Shown: piece after piece, positions 37,406-45,869 of the stretch
Layout: every line of letters begins with the position of its first letter
Position numbering within the stretch: position 1 is the stretch's first letter
Made by a program: the position numbers and the translations under genes
The notes under the pieces: generated by a model
Database searches by the model: none
What the model was told of the DNA's origin: nothing
What the model saw: the letters and a program-made list of their open reading frames with translations, nothing else
Assembly (NCBI RefSeq): GCF_009858245.1
Contig: NZ_VMSB01000001.1
Span: 3,229,623 to 3,293,622, forward strand
Source of the DNA: Ornithinibacter aureus
GTDB lineage: Bacteria; Actinomycetota; Actinomycetes; Actinomycetales; Dermatophilaceae
DNA: 64,000 nucleotides
Direction of reading: 5' to 3'

Positions 37406-38542
37406 GTGAAGGTCGCCATGCTCTCTGACTGCTACCCGCCGCGCCTCGGCGGCATCGAGAGCCAGGTCCGCGACCTCTCCCGCCACCTCGTGGCCGCCGG
37501 ACACGAGGTCGAGGTCTTCACGGCCACCCCCGGGCCCGACGGCGAGCGCGGCGGCGCGACCGAACGCGGTGACGACGGCGTCACGGTGCACCGGCACGCG
37601 TGGGGAGTGCCGGGCGGCATCCCCGTCAACCCGTTCGCCCCGCCGGAGATCCGCCGTCGGCTGGATGCCGGGGGGTTCGACGTCGCGCACGCGCACCTGG
37701 GCGTCGTGAGCCCCTTCGCGACCGACCTCGTGCCGGTCGCGCTGGACGTCGGCCTGCCGGTCGCGGCCACGTTCCACTGCGTCCTGGAGCGGTCCGCCGT
37801 GGTGTTCCGGGCGATCGGGCACCTTGCCCGCTGGGCCGGACGCGGCGTGGCACTCAGCGCCGTGTCGTCGATGGCTGCCCAGCGGGTGTCCGACGCCGCT
37901 CGCGGAGCCCGCGTCGAGGTAGTGCCCAACGGCGTGGATGCCGCGTGGTGGCACCCGGGTGGCGACGCCACGGCATCCGCGCCCCACGACGGCTCCGTGC
38001 ACGTCGTCTCCGCGATGCGGTTGGTGTCGCGAAAGCGCCCCCTCGCGATGCTGCGGGTGCTCGAGCAGGCCCGCTGCGTGCTCGACCCAGCGGTCGACCT
38101 GCGCGCGACGATCGTCGGTGAGGGGCCGCAGCGTCGGGTCATGGAGCACCGGCTGCGCACCCTCGGGCTCGACTGGGTCGACCTGCCCGGCCGGGTGACC
38201 AAGGCCGAGCTGAGGGCCCTGCACCAGGGCGCGGACCTCTACCTCAGCGCGGCGCTGCTCGAGGCGTTCGGCATCGCCGCGCTCGAGGCGCAGGCTGCGG
38301 GGCTGCCGATCCTCGCCCGGCGCGGCACCGGCACCGACGACGTCGTTCAGGACGGGGTGAGCGGCCTGCTGGCCGACAGCGACGCCGCCCTGGCCGGCGC
38401 CCTGGCCCACCTGGCCGGCGACCGGGCGCTGCGCGAGCGGATGCGCGCTCACCTGCTGGCCTCCCGACCTGCCCAGGACTGGCCCGGGGTCATCACGTCG
38501 ACGCTCGGTGAGTACCGCAGGGCCGGGGCGGTCCCGCGGTGA
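37406..38542 (+). CDS. GT4-family glycosyltransferase
   Basis: The product is 378 residues from the GTG at 37406; an in-frame ATG at 37388 would add six residues. It is a GT-B fold enzyme: the acceptor-side start MLSDCYPPRLGGIESQVRDL, then the donor-side VEVVPNGVDAAWW, RLVSRKRPLAML and the catalytic EAFGIAALEAQAAGLPI near residue 285. It should use a nucleotide-sugar and retain the anomeric configuration. The acceptor is unknown. It overlaps the NUDIX gene by GTGA. Confidence 0.88.
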   Translation: MKVAMLSDCYPPRLGGIESQVRDLSRHLVAAGHEVEVFTATPGPDGERGGATERGDDGVTVHRHAWGVPGGIPVNPFAPPEIRRRLDAGGFDVAHAHLGVVSPFATDLVPVALDVGLPVAATFHCVLERSAVVFRAIGHLARWAGRGVALSAVSSMAAQRVSDAARGARVEVVPNGVDAAWWHPGGDATASAPHDGSVHVVSAMRLVSRKRPLAMLRVLEQARCVLDPAVDLRATIVGEGPQRRVMEHRLRTLGLDWVDLPGRVTKAELRALHQGADLYLSAALLEAFGIAALEAQAAGLPILARRGTGTDDVVQDGVSGLLADSDAALAGALAHLAGDRALRERMRAHLLASRPAQDWPGVITSTLGEYRRAGAVPR

Positions 38543-39207
38543 TCACCGTCGTCGGGGAGCACGCGGGGCGCGAGGTGGTGAGCTTCGCCCTGGCCCACGG
38601 GGAGGACCCGGTCGCGGGGCTGGGGGCCCGCGGCTGGGACGCGCAGGTCGAGGCGGTCGAGGGGGTGCTCGGCGACCTGACCTTCCGGTATGCCGTGGTT
38701 CCCCTGGAGGGTGGGTCGGTGAACGACCCGGTAGGGCCCGAGGGGCCGGGGCTGTCGCGCGCCGAGCGGGTGCACATCGTGCCGCACCAGCGGGTGGCGG
38801 CGTACGCGGTCGTCGTGGAGCAGGGGCGCCTGCTGCTCACGCAACTGGCCCCGCGAACCGGTGCTGCCGGCCGGTGGAACCTGCCCGGCGGCGGCGTCGA
38901 CCCGGGCGAGTCGCCGGTCGAAGCGGTCGTGCGCGAGGTGGCCGAGGAGACCAGCCAGGTCGTCGACGACGTCCGGCTGATCGACGTCATGACCCAGCAC
39001 TGGGTGGGCCGGTCCGCGCGAGGGCTGGAGGACTACCACGCGGTGCGGGTGCTGCACACGGCCCGGTGCGCCAGGCCGACCCACCCCGTCGTGCATGACG
39101 TGGGCGGGTCGACGTCCGACGCTCGGTGGGTTCCCCTGGACGACCTCTCGTCGGTCGAGGTCGTGGCGAGCGTGCCCGTGGCGTTGCGCGCGGTCGGTCT
39201 CGCCTGA
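38539..39207 (+). CDS. NUDIX hydrolase
   Basis: The product is 222 residues. The Nudix box GGGVDPGESPVEAVVREVAEETSQ lies near residues 114-137, with the metal-binding REVAEE intact. An N-terminal domain of about 80 residues of unknown function precedes it. The enzyme would cleave a nucleoside diphosphate linked to another group. Overlap with the glycosyltransferase gene allows a role on a nucleotide-sugar, but this is inference. Confidence 0.85.
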   Translation: MITVVGEHAGREVVSFALAHGEDPVAGLGARGWDAQVEAVEGVLGDLTFRYAVVPLEGGSVNDPVGPEGPGLSRAERVHIVPHQRVAAYAVVVEQGRLLLTQLAPRTGAAGRWNLPGGGVDPGESPVEAVVREVAEETSQVVDDVRLIDVMTQHWVGRSARGLEDYHAVRVLHTARCARPTHPVVHDVGGSTSDARWVPLDDLSSVEVVASVPVALRAVGLA

Positions 39208-39216
39208 GGTCACGGG

Positions 39217-39585
39217 TCAGTCGCGGGTTCGGCTGCCGCGCAGACCGATCGCGCCGACCACGACGACGAGCAGGCCCGCCGCGACGACCGTCCACGGGCC
39301 GAGGTCAGTCCACGGGACGGCAACGTCGGTGAGCTGGGCGAACAGCGTCGCTGCGGCGAACAGCAGCCCGAGCAGGCCGAGCACGACCGCGAACGGTGCG
39401 GGACCGCTCAGGTAAGTGGGCTCGGGCAGCGCCGGGGCCTGTGGCACCGGGCTGGTGGCCGTGGGGGTGGCGGTGGCGGCCGAGGACGCCGGGGCCGTCG
39501 CCGTCGTGGGGGAGGGGGCGTCGTCGAAGACCGCGCTGCTGAGGGTGTCCTCGCGAGGGACGTCGGGCGTGCTGGGCGTGCTCAT
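39217..39585 (-). CDS. Small membrane protein of the LiaF/PspC module
   Basis: The product is 122 residues: an Ala/Pro/Thr-rich N-terminal half, then two hydrophobic helices (about 62-85 and 95-113) and a short basic tail. I do not recognise a family. The ATG overlaps the stop of the PspC/LiaF-like gene by ATGA, so it is the second gene of that operon. Confidence 0.65.
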   Translation of the reverse strand: MSTPSTPDVPREDTLSSAVFDDAPSPTTATAPASSAATATPTATSPVPQAPALPEPTYLSGPAPFAVVLGLLGLLFAAATLFAQLTDVAVPWTDLGPWTVVAAGLLVVVVGAIGLRGSRTRD

Positions 39586-40991
39586 CACTGCTCCTGGATG
39601 GTGATCTGGCCGAGACCGAGCTCGGCGTCGATGATGACCTCGACGGGGGTGTCGCCGATCGTCATGGAGGTGCTGCGGTCGGCGCCCGAGTTCTCGTCGA
39701 CGTCGGTGACGGTGCTGCCGGTGTGCCGGATGCTGCCGAACCCGACGTTCGCGTCGATCCGGGCGTCGAGGCCCTCCGGCACGAGGATGGTCAGCTCGCC
39801 GGCGCCCATGTCGACCTCGATGGTCTGGGGGGTCGTGCGGGGGGTGGTGGTGACGAGCCCGTCGAGGTCGAGGACGGCATCCCCGGCTCCGAGCTCGAAG
39901 GTCGTCGTCCCGGCGGCCGGCACCGGGCTCCACGTGCGCTCACCGACACCGTCGCTGGTGGGCACCCGTGCGTCGATGAGGGAGACCGCAAGCAGGAAGG
40001 ACAGGGCGAACACGAGGAAACCGCTGAAGCCGGACGCGCGGCCCCGCAGCCCCAGGACCAGGACCACGAGGCTGACCCCCGTGAGGGCGATGAGGTACGC
40101 GAGGGTGGGCGCACTGCCGGGGAAGCCCGTCGGGCCGTCGAGGGCAGCGCCCAGGCCGATGCCGATGATGGCGATCCCGAGGGAGACCAACCCGATGAAG
40201 GCACTGGGCCGGCGGCGGCGGGGCTTCGGCGGAGGGGGCGGAGCCACGGGGCGCGGCGGCACGGGGGGAGTGGGCCGACCTCCGTACGGGGCTGCGTACT
40301 GCCCGGTGGCCGGAGCGCGGTACCCGCCGTAGGGCGGTGAGGTGGGAGGTGCGGACATGGTCTCTCCTGTGGGGGTGGACATGGGTGGGGTCGCGCCGTA
40401 GGGCGCGGACACGGGAAGGGTCGCGCCGTAGGGAACGGAAGCGGGCGGGGGAGGTGGCGGGCCGTAGGGCGCGGCAGGGGAGGGCCCGGATCCGATGGCT
40501 CCCTGGGCCGGTCCGTCGAGCGTGCCCCGCCGGTTGAGGACGAACCACGCGACGAGGGCGACCGGGATGAGCCACAGCGGCGCGATCCACCCGTCGCCCG
40601 AGCCGACGGAGGCAATGCCGCCGAAGACGAGGAGCCCTGCGAGGACGAGCAGGGCGATGGCCCCGACGTCGCCGTGACGGATGCCGCGCTCGGCGAGGAT
40701 CACCCCGTGGCGGTCGGGCATGAGCAGCCACAGCAGCACGTAGGCCGTGAGCCCGACGCCCCCGACGAAGGTCAGGATGATCGCGGCGGCCCGGATGAGG
40801 ATGGGGTCGACACCCAGTCGGTGGGCTAGGCCCGAGCACACGCCGCCGAACCACCGTGCCTCGGAGTCACGCACGAGACCGCTGGCGCGCAGCCGACCGA
40901 AGGAGTCGTCCAGGAAGGAGGTCCCGGCGGGCGGCGCACCGGGTGGGGGTGTGCTCGGAGGCGGGCCGGTGGGTGGCAGGTTCTGCGTCAT
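39585..40991 (-). CDS. PspC-domain protein with LiaF-like C-terminal domain
   Basis: The product is 468 residues. Residues about 25-90 are a PspC domain (RWFGGVCSGLAHRLGVDPILIRAA) followed by further membrane helices. Residues about 175-265 are proline-rich with recurring PYGAT/PYGG words. Two to three more helices follow, and residues about 365-468 form a beta-rich domain like LiaF/YvqF (GAGELTILVP, GFGSIRHTG, GLGQITIQ). LiaF restrains a cell-envelope stress kinase in Firmicutes. The divergent kinase at 41118 also has a PspC domain, so a similar role is likely. Confidence 0.85.
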   Translation of the reverse strand: MTQNLPPTGPPPSTPPPGAPPAGTSFLDDSFGRLRASGLVRDSEARWFGGVCSGLAHRLGVDPILIRAAAIILTFVGGVGLTAYVLLWLLMPDRHGVILAERGIRHGDVGAIALLVLAGLLVFGGIASVGSGDGWIAPLWLIPVALVAWFVLNRRGTLDGPAQGAIGSGPSPAAPYGPPPPPPASVPYGATLPVSAPYGATPPMSTPTGETMSAPPTSPPYGGYRAPATGQYAAPYGGRPTPPVPPRPVAPPPPPKPRRRRPSAFIGLVSLGIAIIGIGLGAALDGPTGFPGSAPTLAYLIALTGVSLVVLVLGLRGRASGFSGFLVFALSFLLAVSLIDARVPTSDGVGERTWSPVPAAGTTTFELGAGDAVLDLDGLVTTTPRTTPQTIEVDMGAGELTILVPEGLDARIDANVGFGSIRHTGSTVTDVDENSGADRSTSMTIGDTPVEVIIDAELGLGQITIQEQ

Positions 40992-41117
40992 GTCTTCAGC
41001 CTCGTCCTTCTCGCAGGCCTCCCGCCATGAGGGTCGACCCTGAGCACCCCCTGACCGCACCCCAGACCGACCCCCGGCCGGGTCCTCAACCGTCCCGGGG
41101 TACGTCAGGATGGGGGG

Positions 41118-42410
41118 GTGCCGACACCCTACGAACCCGCTGCAGCGCCCTCGCGCTCCGGGCTGCCGCCGACCCCTGACGCGGGGCCGGCGGGCACGGG
41201 GTGGCCGACGGGCCCACCACGACCGCCCCTGGTGCGGGCGCGCGGCCGCGGCTGGACGCCCGGAGTGTGCGCTGCCGTGGCCCGCCACCTCGGGCTGTCG
41301 ACCCGGGTGGTGCGGTGGACCTTCGTCATCCTCACCTTCATCGGCGGGGCCGGTGTCGTTGCCTACGCCTTCCTGTGGGCCCTGACTCCCGAGGGTGACC
41401 TGGCCGACGCCGCGACCGATCAGGCGGCTGTGCCATCCGATCGGCGGCGGTGGGGGTCGATCATCGTCATCGGCGTCGCGCTCGTTCTCGTCGGTGGCGT
41501 TCTCGTCCTGCCGGTGCTCGGCGGCTCACTGATCGGCTCGGTGCTCGTCCCTCTGTTCACCATCGCGGTCGGGGCGATCGTCGCGTGGTCCAACCTCGAC
41601 GACGCCCAACGCTCTCGCTGGCTCGACTCCGGCTCGGGGACCAACCGGTTCGGGTGGATGCGGGTCGCGCTCGGCGTGGGGCTGACCGTGGCCGGCATCC
41701 TCGTGCTCGTGACCCGCGGTCAGTCCATCTCGGCGGTGTGGGACGCCCTCCTGGCGGCCATCGCGGTGCTCGTCGGCGCCCTCATCATCGCGGCCCCCTG
41801 GGCGCTACGCCTCTGGGGCGACCTCCGGCGCGAGCAGGTGGCCTCCGCTCGCGCGACCGAGCGCGCGGACATCGCCGCGCACCTGCACGACTCGGTGCTC
41901 CAGACCCTGGCCCTCATCCAGCGCCAGTCGGGGGATGCCGCTGCCGTCACCCGCCTCGCCCGGGCCCAGGAGCGCGAGCTGCGGTCGTGGCTGTACGACG
42001 GACCCCAGGGCTCGCAGTCCACGCTGGCGGCGGCCGTCACCGAGGTCGCCCACGAGGTCGAGGACCTCCACGGACAGGTGATCGACCTGGTCGTCACCGG
42101 CGACCGCCCCTACGAGCCGCACGGTGCGGCGCTCGCCCAGGCGATGCGCGAGGCACTGCTCAACGCCGTGCGGCACGGACACCCCCCGGTGACGGCCTAC
42201 GTCGAGATCGGGCCTGCCGGGGTCGAGGCCTTCGTGCGTGACCGAGGTGCCGGCTTCGACTTCGACGACGTGCCCGCCGACCGACTCGGCGTGCGGCAGT
42301 CGATCCTTGGGCGGATGGAACGACACGGTGGCAGCGCCCGCGTGCGCCGCCGCGACGACGGAACCGAGGTGGAGCTGCGGCTGCCACCCCTTCAAGGAGA
42401 ACAGCCATGA
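41118..42410 (+). CDS. PspC-domain sensor histidine kinase
   Basis: The product is 430 residues. A proline-rich start is followed by a PspC domain (VCAAVARHLGLSTRVVRWTFVILTFIGGAG, about 53-85). Four further membrane helices end near 235. The phospho-acceptor histidine is in IAAHLHDSVLQTLALIQRQ near residue 257, and a compact ATPase domain follows (EALLNAVRHG, RDRGAGFD). The kinase overlaps its response regulator by 4 bp. It is divergent from the LiaF-like operon across 126 bp, which fits a three-part envelope stress system. Confidence 0.9.
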   Translation: MPTPYEPAAAPSRSGLPPTPDAGPAGTGWPTGPPRPPLVRARGRGWTPGVCAAVARHLGLSTRVVRWTFVILTFIGGAGVVAYAFLWALTPEGDLADAATDQAAVPSDRRRWGSIIVIGVALVLVGGVLVLPVLGGSLIGSVLVPLFTIAVGAIVAWSNLDDAQRSRWLDSGSGTNRFGWMRVALGVGLTVAGILVLVTRGQSISAVWDALLAAIAVLVGALIIAAPWALRLWGDLRREQVASARATERADIAAHLHDSVLQTLALIQRQSGDAAAVTRLARAQERELRSWLYDGPQGSQSTLAAAVTEVAHEVEDLHGQVIDLVVTGDRPYEPHGAALAQAMREALLNAVRHGHPPVTAYVEIGPAGVEAFVRDRGAGFDFDDVPADRLGVRQSILGRMERHGGSARVRRRDDGTEVELRLPPLQGEQP

Positions 42411-43135
42411 CCACGACCTCAGCAGCATCCGGCAGCTCGCCCCGTCCCGCGGTGAGGGTGGTGCTCGTCGACGACCACCGGATGTTCCGCGCCGGGGTCC
42501 GTGCCGAGCTCACCGAGGCGATGGCCGCCGCCGGTGGGGCTGCCGCGTGTGAGTTCGTCGGGGAGGCGCCCGATGTCGACACGGCGATCGCGGTGATCCG
42601 GGCCGAGCGTCCCGACGTCGTGCTCCTCGACGTGCACCTGCCCGGTGGCTCGGGCAACGGTGGTGCCGACGTCATCCGCGGCTCCTACGGGGTCGAGACC
42701 GATGCGGGGGCGCCGGTGCGTTTCCTCGCGCTCTCGGTCTCGGATGCCGCGGAGGACGTCATCGCGGTCATCCGCGCCGGGGCGCGGGGGTACGTCACCA
42801 AGACGATCGGGGCGCGCGACCTCATCACCGCCATCCGGCGCGTCGCGGACGGGGATGCCGTGTTCTCGCCGCGGCTGGCCGGGTTCGTGCTCGACGCCTT
42901 CGGGGCGGCTGCCGGCGAGATCGCCGAGGTCGACGAGGAACTCGACCGGCTCTCCGCGCGGGAGCGCGAGGTGATGCGCCTCATCGCCCGCGGCTACCAG
43001 TACAAGGAGGTCGCCAAGGAGCTGTTCATCTCCGTCAAGACGGTCGAGACCCACGTGTCGTCGGTGCTGCGCAAGCTGCAGTTGTCGTCACGGCACGAGC
43101 TGACGGCGTGGGCCATGGGGCGGCGTCTGCTCTGA
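42407..43135 (+). CDS. NarL-family response regulator of the PspC kinase
   Basis: The product is 242 residues. The receiver starts at VRVVLVDDHRMFRAG near residue 17, has its phospho-acceptor in VVLLDVHLPGG near residue 72, and the lysine in YVTKTIGA. The LuxR helix-turn-helix is LSAREREVMRLIARGYQYKEVAKELFISVKTVETHVSSVL near residues 182-222. The ATG overlaps the kinase stop by ATGA. Control of the divergent LiaF-like operon is the simplest guess. Confidence 0.92.
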   Translation: MTTTSAASGSSPRPAVRVVLVDDHRMFRAGVRAELTEAMAAAGGAAACEFVGEAPDVDTAIAVIRAERPDVVLLDVHLPGGSGNGGADVIRGSYGVETDAGAPVRFLALSVSDAAEDVIAVIRAGARGYVTKTIGARDLITAIRRVADGDAVFSPRLAGFVLDAFGAAAGEIAEVDEELDRLSAREREVMRLIARGYQYKEVAKELFISVKTVETHVSSVLRKLQLSSRHELTAWAMGRRLL

Positions 43136-43148
43136 CCCGGTGGTCTCC

Positions 43149-43154
43149 TAGGCT
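43149..43154 (+). promoter_or_regulatory. -10 box TAGGCT of the 113-residue membrane protein gene, leaderless start
   Basis: TAGGCT ends six bases before the ATG at 43161. Confidence 0.6.
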
Positions 43155-43160
43155 GCTCCC

Positions 43161-43502
43161 ATGGAGATCGTCGAACACCTGCTCGTCCTCGTCCACCTGC
43201 TCGGCATGGCCGCGATCGTCGGCAGCGCCGTGTTCGTCGCCCGTGGGACGGTCACGCCCGCTCTGGTCTGGGGCGCGCGGGCCCAGCTGGTCACCGGCCT
43301 GCTCCTCGTCGGTCTGGCCGAGATGGGCGACGGCGACGTCAACCACGCCAAGGTCGGAATCAAGCTCCTCGTCGCCATCGCGGTCGCGGCCTGCGCCGAG
43401 ATCGCTGCGGCCACGGCGAAGAAGGGTGACGAGCGGGCTCAGCTCGTCACCGCGGCGGGTGCCTTGGCGCTGCTCAACACCGCGATCGCCGTCCTGTGGT
43501 GA
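43161..43502 (+). CDS. Small membrane protein of unknown function
   Basis: The product is 113 residues with three to four hydrophobic helices and an early histidine pair (EHLLVLVHLLGMAA). The charge pattern MGDGDVNHAKVGIKLLVAI separates the middle helices. Many actinobacteria have such a protein, but I know of no function. It has its own promoter 26 bp after the response regulator gene. Confidence 0.7.
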   Translation: MEIVEHLLVLVHLLGMAAIVGSAVFVARGTVTPALVWGARAQLVTGLLLVGLAEMGDGDVNHAKVGIKLLVAIAVAACAEIAAATAKKGDERAQLVTAAGALALLNTAIAVLW

Positions 43503-43537
43503 CGCGCGGGCGGTGAGCCTGTCGCTCGCCGGCCCGG

Positions 43538-43894
43538 TCAGGAGTCGAGGAAGTCGGCCACGCGGTCCTTGGGTCGGCCGATGATCGCCCGATCGCCCTT
43601 GACGAGCACGGGCCGCTGAAGCAGTCGAGGATGCTGCACGAGCACCGCGATGACCTGCTCGCGAGTCTGCACGTCGGCGTCGGTGAGCCCGACCTGGGTG
43701 AAGAACGCGTCGCGGCGCACGAGATCGGTCGCGGGGTCCTCGAGCTTGTCGAGCAGGTCGGCCAGGGCCGCGGCGTCGAGTGGCTTCTTCAGGTACTCGA
43801 CGACGTCGGCGGCCACGCCGGCCGAGGCCGCGGTCTCGGTCGCGAACCGCGAGGTCGAGCAGTTCCGGTTGTGCAGGATCGTCACGTCACTCAT
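43538..43894 (-). CDS. ArsC-family thioredoxin-fold reductase
   Basis: The product is 118 residues. The active-site cysteine is in HNRNCSTSR (Cys13), the position of the arsenate reductase nucleophile. The family's LVRRDAFF and the arginine in LLQRPVLV near residue 93 are present. No other arsenic gene is nearby, so a general role such as an Spx-like or glutaredoxin-dependent reductase is also possible. The longer name arsenate reductase should be used with care. Confidence 0.85.
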   Translation of the reverse strand: MSDVTILHNRNCSTSRFATETAASAGVAADVVEYLKKPLDAAALADLLDKLEDPATDLVRRDAFFTQVGLTDADVQTREQVIAVLVQHPRLLQRPVLVKGDRAIIGRPKDRVADFLDS

Positions 43895-43931
43895 GGCGTC
43901 ACGGTAGCCCCTGCGTCACCGCACCTCTGCG

Positions 43932-44918
43932 TCACGGGATGAAGATCAGCTTGCCCTGGCTGCGTCGTGCCTCGAGATCTGCGTAGGCGGTGCTGGCGTC
44001 ACTCAGCGGGTAGCGGCCCCCGATGCTCACCCGCAGGCTGCCGTCCTCGATGGACTGGAAGAGCTCGCCGGCCCGCCAGGCCAACTCATCGGGCGTGGCG
44101 ATGTGGTGGGGCAGGCTGGGCCTCGTCACGAAGAGCGACCCTGCGGCATTGAGTCGTTGCAGGTCGAACGGCGGAACCTGGCCGGAGGCGCCGCCGTAGA
44201 GCGCGAGCAGACCCCGCGGCTTCAGCGAGGCGAGCGAGGCGTCGAAGGTGTCCTTGCCGACTCCGTCGTACGCGACGTCGACCCCGGTGCCGCCGGTGGC
44301 CTCGCGGACCGCGGCGGCCAGATCGGTGACGGTGCGGTAGTTGATCGTGTGGTCGGCGCCCAGCCCGGCGGCGGTGGAGCACTTCTCGTCACTGCCAGCG
44401 GTGGCGATGACGGTTCCGCCGAGCGCCTTGATCATCTGGACGAGCAGTTGGCCCACCCCGCCGGCAGCCGCGTGCACGAGTGCGGTCGTGCCCGGGCCCA
44501 CCGGGAAGGTGCTGCGGGTCAGGAAGTGGGCCGTGAGTCCCTGCAGGAGCGAGGCTGCGGCGGTCTCGAGGTCGACTCCGTCGGGAACGGTCACGAGCCC
44601 GTCAGCCGGGACGCACGCCTGGCTGGCTGCGCTGCCGTCGGCGAAGGGCCATGCCACGCGATCCCCGGGTGCCACGCCGTCGACGTCAGGGCCGACGGCG
44701 ATGACGACACCGGCTCCCTCGCGGCACAGCACGAAGGGGGTCGGCGTCGGGTAGATGCCTTCGCGCTGGTAGACGTCGATGAAGTTGATGCCGGCCGCGG
44801 CGACCGCGATCAGGGCCTCGCCGGGGCCGGGTACCGGAGTCTCGCGGTCCTGGACCTCGAGCACCTCCGGCCCTCCGGGGCGGGTGACGACGAGGGCGCG
44901 GGTGGTCGACTGACTCAT
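43932..44918 (-). CDS. Quinone oxidoreductase (zinc-free MDR family)
   Basis: The product is 328 residues from the ATG at 44918. It has the substrate domain pattern GINFIDVYQREGIYP near residue 45 and the NADPH-binding VHAAAGGVGQLLVQMIKALG near residue 147. It lacks the zinc ligands of alcohol dehydrogenases, as is normal for QorA-like enzymes that reduce quinones with NADPH. The longer frame to 44951 crosses the promoter and was rejected. Confidence 0.92.
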   Translation of the reverse strand: MSQSTTRALVVTRPGGPEVLEVQDRETPVPGPGEALIAVAAAGINFIDVYQREGIYPTPTPFVLCREGAGVVIAVGPDVDGVAPGDRVAWPFADGSAASQACVPADGLVTVPDGVDLETAAASLLQGLTAHFLTRSTFPVGPGTTALVHAAAGGVGQLLVQMIKALGGTVIATAGSDEKCSTAAGLGADHTINYRTVTDLAAAVREATGGTGVDVAYDGVGKDTFDASLASLKPRGLLALYGGASGQVPPFDLQRLNAAGSLFVTRPSLPHHIATPDELAWRAGELFQSIEDGSLRVSIGGRYPLSDASTAYADLEARRSQGKLIFIP

Positions 44919-44925
44919 GGTCGCC

Positions 44926-44931
44926 AGCCTA
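44926..44931 (-). promoter_or_regulatory. -10 box TAGGCT of the quinone oxidoreductase gene, leaderless start
   Basis: On the minus strand TAGGCT ends seven bases before the ATG at 44918. Confidence 0.6.
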
Positions 44932-44976
44932 GAACTTTCTGGGCACCGCACCTACCGTCGAAGGGGCAGAGGCCCG

Positions 44977-45813
44977 TCAGGAGCGCAACGAGAGCAGCAC
45001 GGCATCCAGCATCTTCGGCGTCAGCCGCCCGGTGTACGTGTTGTGCGGGCTCACGTGGTAGCACCCGACGAGCCGGACCGCCCGCCCCTGCGGCGTCCGC
45101 AGGGTGGCCTCCGCCGCGTGCCCGAACCGCGGCTTCGGACGCGGCACCCCCCACCCGAGCGCCCGGGCCGCGCCGAGGGTGGCGTCCCAGCCGATCGCCC
45201 CGAGGCACAAGATCGCCCACAGGCCCGAGGCCTCGGTGAGCTCGAGGTCGCGTTCGAGCCAGGCCGAGCACGTGGCCCGCTCGGTGGGGGTCGGCTTGTT
45301 GGACGGTGGGGCGCACCGCACCGCCGCGACGATCCGGATGCCCGTGAGTGCCTGCCCGTCCCCGGCGCTCACCGAGGTCGGCAGCGCGGCGAACCCCGTG
45401 CGGTGCAACGCGGCCCACAGCACGTCACCGGAGGGGTCGCCGGTGAACATCCGTCCGGTGCGGTTGGTGCCGTTGGCCGCCGGTGCGAGCCCGACGAGCA
45501 GCACGTCGGCGTCCGGGTCGCCGAACGACGGGCCGGGCCGCCCCCAGTACGGCTGGTCGGCGAACGACGCCCTCCGGCCGGTACGGGCGACGTCCTCACG
45601 CCAGTTCACGAGTCGGGGGCAGGCTCGGCACACCGAGACCCGCGCCTGGAGATCGGGGATGCCGTCCGCCCCCGCGGCGAGTCGCCTCACCGCGGCAGCG
45701 GTGCGGGCAACAGGGGTCGAGGCCGTCGCCGGATCGCCCGGCCACCCCGTGCCCGGTGGCACCGGGCTGTCGAAGAGCTGCCCGGTCACCGGGTGGGGGG
45801 CCTGCTCGTCCAT
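44977..45813 (-). CDS. Family 5 (UdgB-type) uracil-DNA glycosylase
   Basis: The product is 278 residues. It has the iron-sulfur cysteines in VCRACPRL near residue 63, [15 protein letters not shown] and ILCLGAIG. The active-site motif A is [16 protein letters not shown] near residue 110 and motif B is [15 protein letters not shown] near residue 254. Family 5 enzymes remove uracil, hypoxanthine and similar bases from double-stranded DNA and lack the usual catalytic Asp/Asn of motif A, as here. The gene stands alone. Confidence 0.9.
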   Translation of the reverse strand: MDEQAPHPVTGQLFDSPVPPGTGWPGDPATASTPVARTAAAVRRLAAGADGIPDLQARVSVCRACPRLVNWREDVARTGRRASFADQPYWGRPGPSFGDPDADVLLVGLAPAANGTNRTGRMFTGDPSGDVLWAALHRTGFAALPTSVSAGDGQALTGIRIVAAVRCAPPSNKPTPTERATCSAWLERDLELTEASGLWAILCLGAIGWDATLGAARALGWGVPRPKPRFGHAAEATLRTPQGRAVRLVGCYHVSPHNTYTGRLTPKMLDAVLLSLRS

Positions 45814-45869
45814 GGCTTCACCCTGACACCGAGGGCCCCGAGAGGGAACCGATGCGCGAGGATCACCTC

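Noticed and set aside
43538-43894. Arsenic resistance locus
   Set aside because: Only an ArsC-like protein is present; no ArsR, ArsB/Acr3 or other arsenic gene lies nearby.
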